From Alterisphingorhabdus sp051668705 (GTDB taxonomy: Bacteria; Pseudomonadota; Alphaproteobacteria; Sphingomonadales; Sphingomonadaceae): DNA of 64,000 nucleotides. Shown in pieces: positions 59,727 through 64,000 of this stretch. The DNA lies in the NCBI RefSeq assembly GCF_051668705.1, contig NZ_CP196351.1, forward strand, positions 2,294,001-2,358,000. The letters run 5' to 3'. A program made the translations under genes and the position numbers. The notes under the pieces are model-generated. The model worked only from the letters and a program-made list of their open reading frames with translations, did no database searches and was not told the origin of the DNA. The first letter of the stretch is position 1. Each line of letters starts with the position of its first letter.

Positions 59727-60896
59727 TTACAACATCGCCATATCGGTTGGCAGGTCGAGCAATACCCGGCCTGTCAGTTCATAAATAGCTGCCGAGGTTG
59801 CAATATGCTGCGTGGCGACATGGGCGTCGCGGAAGCGGCGTTGTAAATTGCATGTCAGATAGACCGCATTGCCGCCGCCCAGCGTGAAGGCGGTTTTGGC
59901 GACATCGGCTGCGCTTTCTGTTGCATATGTTGCGGCCAGTCGCAGTTCGGCGCGTTCATGCGGCCCCAAATGTCCATTGGCCTGTGCCGACGTCCAGCAT
60001 TTGGCCACTGCTTCACGGAAAAAAGCCTCCGCAGCGCGATATTGGGCCTCAGCACGCGCAATCTCTGTCTGAATGACGGGCTTTTCTGCCATTGCCTTCT
60101 GGCCGCCAATTGGCTTTTTTGCAGCGACCAAGGCTTTAATCTCGTCCAGCGCACCTGCCGCATTGCCCAGTGCCACGGACGCGACGCCCATCGCTAATAA
60201 TCCGAATACCGGATAGGTATAGAGGGCGCCCTCTTCATGCGGGGTATCGGTAATCAGGGAAACGCTTTGTTCTTTGGGAATAATGGCATCTTTCACGGTG
60301 AAATCTGACGAACCCGTGCCCTTCATACCAACCACATGCCAAGTATCCAAACGCTCTACTTGATCAGAGGCAAAGTACATCATGCGGTGATAAGGTGCGC
60401 CATTATCCATGCGCTGCAGCTCACCATCTTTGAAAATCATCGCCCCGGCGCAGAGCCAGTCACAATTCACATTGCCTGACCCCCATTGCCAGCGGCCGGA
60501 CACGCGGTAATGGTCCCCCATATCTTCAGCGCGGCCCATGGGCGCGAAAACCCCGCCAGTTTTGATAAGCGGGTTGCCATAAATGCTCTGCGCAATATCG
60601 CGCGGCAGATATGCGGCATTAACCGCTGTTGTCGCCCCGATCATGGCGCACCAGCCAGTGCTGGCCTCTGAACGCGATATCGCATGCAACACCGCTACAA
60701 TCTCAGGCGGTGAGAGTTCAAAACCGCCAAAGCTTTTTGGCGTGACCATCGCATAGACGCCCGCCGCAGCCAGATCATCCGCAATATCCAGCGGCATACG
60801 TCCGGCAGCCTCTATTTCATCAGCTCTGGAAGCAATATCGGGCAACAAAGCCGCAACCTTTTCCCCTAATCGAGGGATAGTCTCTAATGGCTGCAT
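59727..60896 (-). CDS. acyl-CoA dehydrogenase-fold flavin monooxygenase (HsaA/DszC-like)
   Basis: 389 residues of the acyl-CoA dehydrogenase fold. The N-terminal part has VTPKSFGGFELSPPEIVAVLHAISRSEASTGWCAMIGA; the C-terminal ALTLGGGNAVYLTCNLQRRFRDAHVATQHIATSAAIYEL lacks the acyl-CoA dehydrogenase catalytic Glu and matches group D flavin monooxygenases, which hydroxylate aromatics or sulfur compounds with reduced flavin from a partner reductase. No reductase gene is visible nearby. The substrate is unknown. It is the last gene of a minus-strand set with acyl-CoA dehydrogenase, enoyl-CoA hydratase and MDR oxidoreductase. Confidence 0.83.
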   Translation of the reverse strand: MQPLETIPRLGEKVAALLPDIASRADEIEAAGRMPLDIADDLAAAGVYAMVTPKSFGGFELSPPEIVAVLHAISRSEASTGWCAMIGATTAVNAAYLPRDIAQSIYGNPLIKTGGVFAPMGRAEDMGDHYRVSGRWQWGSGNVNCDWLCAGAMIFKDGELQRMDNGAPYHRMMYFASDQVERLDTWHVVGMKGTGSSDFTVKDAIIPKEQSVSLITDTPHEEGALYTYPVFGLLAMGVASVALGNAAGALDEIKALVAAKKPIGGQKAMAEKPVIQTEIARAEAQYRAAEAFFREAVAKCWTSAQANGHLGPHERAELRLAATYATESAADVAKTAFTLGGGNAVYLTCNLQRRFRDAHVATQHIATSAAIYELTGRVLLDLPTDMAML

Positions 60897-60921
60897 GTTC
60901 TTATCTCTCCCCTAAAGCCTG

Positions 60922-62088
60922 TTAAAGGCGCATCATACTCGCAATATTGTTGCGTTGCATATCACTGGAGCCGCCAACAATCGGCATGCCCAGCAAATCG
61001 CGCACATGGCGCTCCATCTCATACTCTTTTGATAGTGCATAGCTGCCCATCACCTGTTGGCAGGCAATGGCAATTTCTACGCCAGTATCCGCGACAAATA
61101 ATTTGGCCATGCTGGTTTCCACTGAGCAGGGCCGCCCTTCATTGGCCAGCCATGTTGCGTGATAGAGCATATGCCGTGCGGCCTGCCACTTGGTCCGCGC
61201 TGTCACCAGCTTGTGTCTAATGGCCTGATGCTGCGCGATGGGCTTGCCAAATTGTTCGCGTTCCTGCGCATAGGCCCATGCCTCATCAACCGCAGCCCGC
61301 GCCACGCCCAGAGCCACTGCGCTGATCTCCAGCTTCTCAACGTCCAATGCGCGGCCAGCCAATTGCTGCCACCCGCGGTTCCACATAACATCCCCGCCCA
61401 CCACATTTTCTGCTGGAATGCGCACATTATCAAAATACACATCCTGACTATGGGTGTAGCGCAGATTGACATGCTCAATATCCTGCATGGTGACGCCGGT
61501 TGCCTTGGTCGGCACCAGTATGAAAGACAGGTTTTTATAACGATCCCCCGCATCACCGGAGCGCACCAGACAGTAAATATAATCCGCCCAATCTGCGCCC
61601 GTGCACCAGCGTTTTGCGCCATTGATAACAATATCATCACCATCGCGCCGTGCCGTGGTTTCTACACTGGCCAAATCGCCGCCAATATTGGGTTCGGACA
61701 GACCATAGGATAGGAATATCTCGCCCTTCGCGACCTTGGGCAATATGGCGTTTTTCTGTGCTTCGCTGCCATTTTCTGACAGGTTCATCCCGGCATAAAA
61801 GCTGGTGTGGATATAGGGGCCAGCCAGCGCCGAACCGCCGCGTGATAATTCCTCAATCACCGCAATAGCGGCAACCAGATCAGGACCGGCACCGCCATAA
61901 TCCTGATCCACTGTCAGTGCGGTAAGGCCCATTTTGTTGAACCGTGCATAAATATCACGCGGCCATTTTGCCTCTGCGTCCCATTGCTTGCGCTTTTCCG
62001 GCGGGGCATGTTCGGCGATAAACCGCTGCACCTGTGCGCGGATGGCGGTGACATGATCTGGCTCATCAATAAAGGTCTGCTCGCTCAT
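60922..62088 (-). CDS. acyl-CoA dehydrogenase
   Basis: 388 residues with the true dehydrogenase marks: SEPNIGGDLASVETTARRDGDDIVINGAKRWCTGADWADYIYC in the beta domain, YAQEREQFGKPIAQHQAIRHKL in the helical domain, and VMGSYALSKEYEMERHVRDLLGMPIVGGSSDMQRN near the end. It oxidises an acyl-CoA to the 2-enoyl-CoA with FAD. Chain or branched substrate is not determined by the sequence. It starts 4 bases after the enoyl-CoA hydratase stop, so it is in an operon. Confidence 0.93.
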   Translation of the reverse strand: MSEQTFIDEPDHVTAIRAQVQRFIAEHAPPEKRKQWDAEAKWPRDIYARFNKMGLTALTVDQDYGGAGPDLVAAIAVIEELSRGGSALAGPYIHTSFYAGMNLSENGSEAQKNAILPKVAKGEIFLSYGLSEPNIGGDLASVETTARRDGDDIVINGAKRWCTGADWADYIYCLVRSGDAGDRYKNLSFILVPTKATGVTMQDIEHVNLRYTHSQDVYFDNVRIPAENVVGGDVMWNRGWQQLAGRALDVEKLEISAVALGVARAAVDEAWAYAQEREQFGKPIAQHQAIRHKLVTARTKWQAARHMLYHATWLANEGRPCSVETSMAKLFVADTGVEIAIACQQVMGSYALSKEYEMERHVRDLLGMPIVGGSSDMQRNNIASMMRL

Positions 62089-62092
62089 ACCA

Positions 62093-62905
62093 TCATTCCC
62101 CGGTCAAATTGGGTGCGCGCTTTTCAGCCATGGCAGCAACCGCTTCGCGCCGATCATCCAGAAAGTTGGAAACACTTTCATAGCCGATACTGGCGTCCAT
62201 CAGCTGCGCAGCCAGTGCTTTGAGCGGGATATTGGTGACCGTTTTCGTCCAGCGCACAGCCCATTTTGGGTTGCCCAAAATCTTGCCGCATATTTCAGAG
62301 ACTTTTGCGTCCAACTGATCAGCAGGCAGCGCATAGTTGATCAGGCCCAGCTCTTTCGCCTCCACTGCGGTCAACAAATCGCCGGTCATCAGCAATTCTT
62401 TCGCCTTGGCATAGCCGATCAGTTGCGGCCATATCAGGGCGCCGCCATCACCGGCCACCAGCCCGACCTTAACATGCGGATCACCAATTAGTGCCTTTTC
62501 ATCAGCAATGATGATATCGCACAGCAAAGCGATGGTTGCCCCCAGCCCGGCCGCAGCACCATTTAGGCGGCAAATAATCGGTTTCTCCATTTCCAGCAGC
62601 CCAGAGACAATGCGCTTCGCATCCCAGGCGATGCTGCGGAATTTTGCGGGATCATCAATTTGCTCAGCAAACCAGTCAAAATCACCGCCAGCGCAAAAGG
62701 CACGGCCTTTGGCCGACAATATGATGATATCGCTGTCCGCATCGCGCTGTAAATCGGTAAAGATGGTCGCCAATTCATCGTGCATGATGGCATCGACACC
62801 ATTGACCGGATGATCGGATGTTATGAAGGCCGTTAATATCTTGCCGTCACGCGCAAAGGTAAAACGCTGATAATTCGCGCTCTCAATCGCAAAGGCCGCC
62901 GCCAT
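62093..62905 (-). CDS. enoyl-CoA hydratase/isomerase family protein
   Basis: 270 residues of the crotonase fold: ILSAKGRAFCAGGDFDWFAEQ with the first oxyanion segment, LNGAAAGLGATIALLCDIIIADEKALIGDPHVKVGLVAGDGGALIWPQLIGYAKAKELLMTG. The position of the second catalytic Glu is occupied by Asp in VGLVAGDGG, so hydration chemistry may differ or be absent; isomerase or thioesterase-like members exist. It overlaps the MDR gene by one base (TAATG). Confidence 0.9.
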   Translation of the reverse strand: MAAAFAIESANYQRFTFARDGKILTAFITSDHPVNGVDAIMHDELATIFTDLQRDADSDIIILSAKGRAFCAGGDFDWFAEQIDDPAKFRSIAWDAKRIVSGLLEMEKPIICRLNGAAAGLGATIALLCDIIIADEKALIGDPHVKVGLVAGDGGALIWPQLIGYAKAKELLMTGDLLTAVEAKELGLINYALPADQLDAKVSEICGKILGNPKWAVRWTKTVTNIPLKALAAQLMDASIGYESVSNFLDDRREAVAAMAEKRAPNLTGE

Positions 62906-63924
62906 TATTCCTCACCCACTTTAACGACGCGCCGGCCCATATTCTCCCCGCGAAACAGACCGCAAAACGCCTCTGGCATGGCGGCCAGCCCGTCAAAACG
63001 CTCTTCCTGCAATTTCAATTCCCCTTTGGCAATCATGCCAGCCATAGTCTGCAGGGCCTCAGAGAACATTTTGGCGTGGTAAAATACGACCAGACCGCGC
63101 ATCATAATCTGGTGCGTGATGAACGGCGTTGTGGTGCGAATGCCCGGCCTGTCCTCCAGCGCCAGCGAATAATCCGCCACTTGCCCCGCCACACAGATAC
63201 GCCCATTGAGCCGCATCTTGGGCAAAACGCGTTCAATCATTGCATTGCCAACATTATCATACAGCAAATCCACGCCATCAGGCAGGGCTGCGCTGATCGC
63301 TGCATCCAGATCATCAACGCTTTTATAATTGATGGCCACATCAAACCCAGCCTCTTCGGTCAGCCAATTGCATTTGGCATCACTGCCCGCAATGCCCACC
63401 ACTTTTGATGCGCCCCACGCCTTAGCCAATTGGCCAGCAGTTGCCCCAACGGGCCCTGCGGCAGAGGATATCAGCACTGCATCGCCCGCGCGAAATTGCG
63501 CGGTTTCCTTTAGCCCGCAATAGGCCGTTAGGCCCGGCACACCCAACACGCCAATCCAATAGGATAACGGCAATCCCGGCGTCACTGGCCCGATAAAACC
63601 CTTGCCATTGTGAATGCTGTGTGTGCGCCATCCCCCAGCGAAAAACACCAACGTGCCGTCTGGATATTTTTCATGGTTGCTGGCCTCAACCCGTCCGACC
63701 GAAAAGCCATCCATTGGCGCACCGATTTTCTGCGCGGCGGCATATGTTGCCGAGCCGGAAAGTCGCGAGCGCGTGCCCGGATCAACCGAGTTATAAATAT
63801 GCGCAATGCGAAACTCACCATCGCCCGGTTCGGGTAGCGGCGCATCCTCAATTTTAAAATCTTCGGGGACCGGAAGGCCATCACAGTGGCGCGCCAAAAC
63901 AATTTGTTGCATATTCATCGACAT
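62905..63924 (-). CDS. NADP-dependent MDR oxidoreductase (curcumin/prostaglandin reductase-like)
   Basis: 339 residues. The start QQIVLARHCDGLPVPEDFKIEDAPLPEPGDGEFRI and the nucleotide-binding SAAGPVGATAGQLAKAWGASKVVGIAGSDAKCNWL plus YDNVGNAMIERVLPKMRLNGRICVAGQVADY are those of medium-chain zinc-free enoyl reductases. They reduce alpha,beta-unsaturated ketones or esters using NADPH. First gene of the four-gene minus-strand set. No upstream gene is complete in the window. Confidence 0.92.
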   Translation of the reverse strand: MSMNMQQIVLARHCDGLPVPEDFKIEDAPLPEPGDGEFRIAHIYNSVDPGTRSRLSGSATYAAAQKIGAPMDGFSVGRVEASNHEKYPDGTLVFFAGGWRTHSIHNGKGFIGPVTPGLPLSYWIGVLGVPGLTAYCGLKETAQFRAGDAVLISSAAGPVGATAGQLAKAWGASKVVGIAGSDAKCNWLTEEAGFDVAINYKSVDDLDAAISAALPDGVDLLYDNVGNAMIERVLPKMRLNGRICVAGQVADYSLALEDRPGIRTTTPFITHQIMMRGLVVFYHAKMFSEALQTMAGMIAKGELKLQEERFDGLAAMPEAFCGLFRGENMGRRVVKVGEE

Positions 63925-64000
63925 GGAAACAGGGATACCCTCTCGCTTTATTTTTATGTGGCATCAGCAGACCATGAAGCGGTCATGGCTGTCAACTATC

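Overview
The window looks like a chromosomal segment of a marine or aquatic Sphingomonadales bacterium (Alphaproteobacteria). Support comes from the order aroA-cmk-rpsA-ihfB, a FYDLN-acid protein, a PAS_5-like protein, a large NAD-glutamate dehydrogenase, several TonB-dependent receptors, and Entner-Doudoroff rather than glycolytic genes. Base composition is moderate (estimated by eye, near 50% GC). There are no insertion sequences, phage genes or CRISPR arrays, and no gene-free stretch longer than 300 bases.

Layout. 1-6.2 kb: 5' end of NAD-glutamate dehydrogenase, a PAS-like acidic protein, tRNA-Thr(CGU), a secreted alpha/beta hydrolase and a membrane-anchored LytTR regulator. 6.2-14.9 kb: a xylose/xyloside locus with an exported GH3 glycosidase divergent from a LacI regulator, then a sugar MFS porter, aldose epimerase, xylulokinase and xylose isomerase. 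15-26 kb: an alpha-galactoside/galactose locus with a TonB receptor, AraC regulator, GH36 alpha-galactosidase, SSS symporter, galT and galK. 26-36.7 kb: a beta-glucan (laminarin-type) locus with SSS symporter, GH3 lipoprotein, GH16 endoglucanase and TonB receptor, divergent from a LacI regulator and an MFS transporter. 36.7-41.6 kb: zwf-pgl-edd-glk, whose promoter region carries the same type of palindrome as the beta-glucan locus. 41.8-47.4 kb: an OxyR-like LysR regulator lacking the peroxidatic cysteine, then an ABC exporter-like protein with all ATPase motifs degraded, an HlyD adaptor and a TolC-type channel. 47.5-51 kb: acetyl-CoA synthetase coupled to two exported proteins of unknown function. 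51-54 kb: moaC, moaE, moaD, moaA and a TauE/SafE permease. 54-59.7 kb: tRNA-Leu(UAA), ihfB, rpsA, cmk, aroA, the FYDLN protein and tRNA-Ala(GGC). 59.7-64 kb: a flavin monooxygenase/acyl-CoA dehydrogenase set with an enoyl-CoA hydratase and an MDR reductase.

How it works together: three adjacent polysaccharide or oligosaccharide loci, each with its own regulator, import sugars over the outer membrane (TonB receptors), hydrolyse them (GH3, GH16, GH36), move sugars over the inner membrane (MFS and SSS) and feed xylose isomerase, Leloir and Entner-Doudoroff enzymes. galE and eda are not in the window and must lie elsewhere. The shared operator TGTGA-ACGW-TCACA suggests that the second LacI protein couples beta-glucan uptake to glucose catabolism.

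The least explained system is the tripartite cluster at 42951-47410. It has the architecture of a type I secretion or efflux system, but its ABC component appears unable to bind or hydrolyse ATP.
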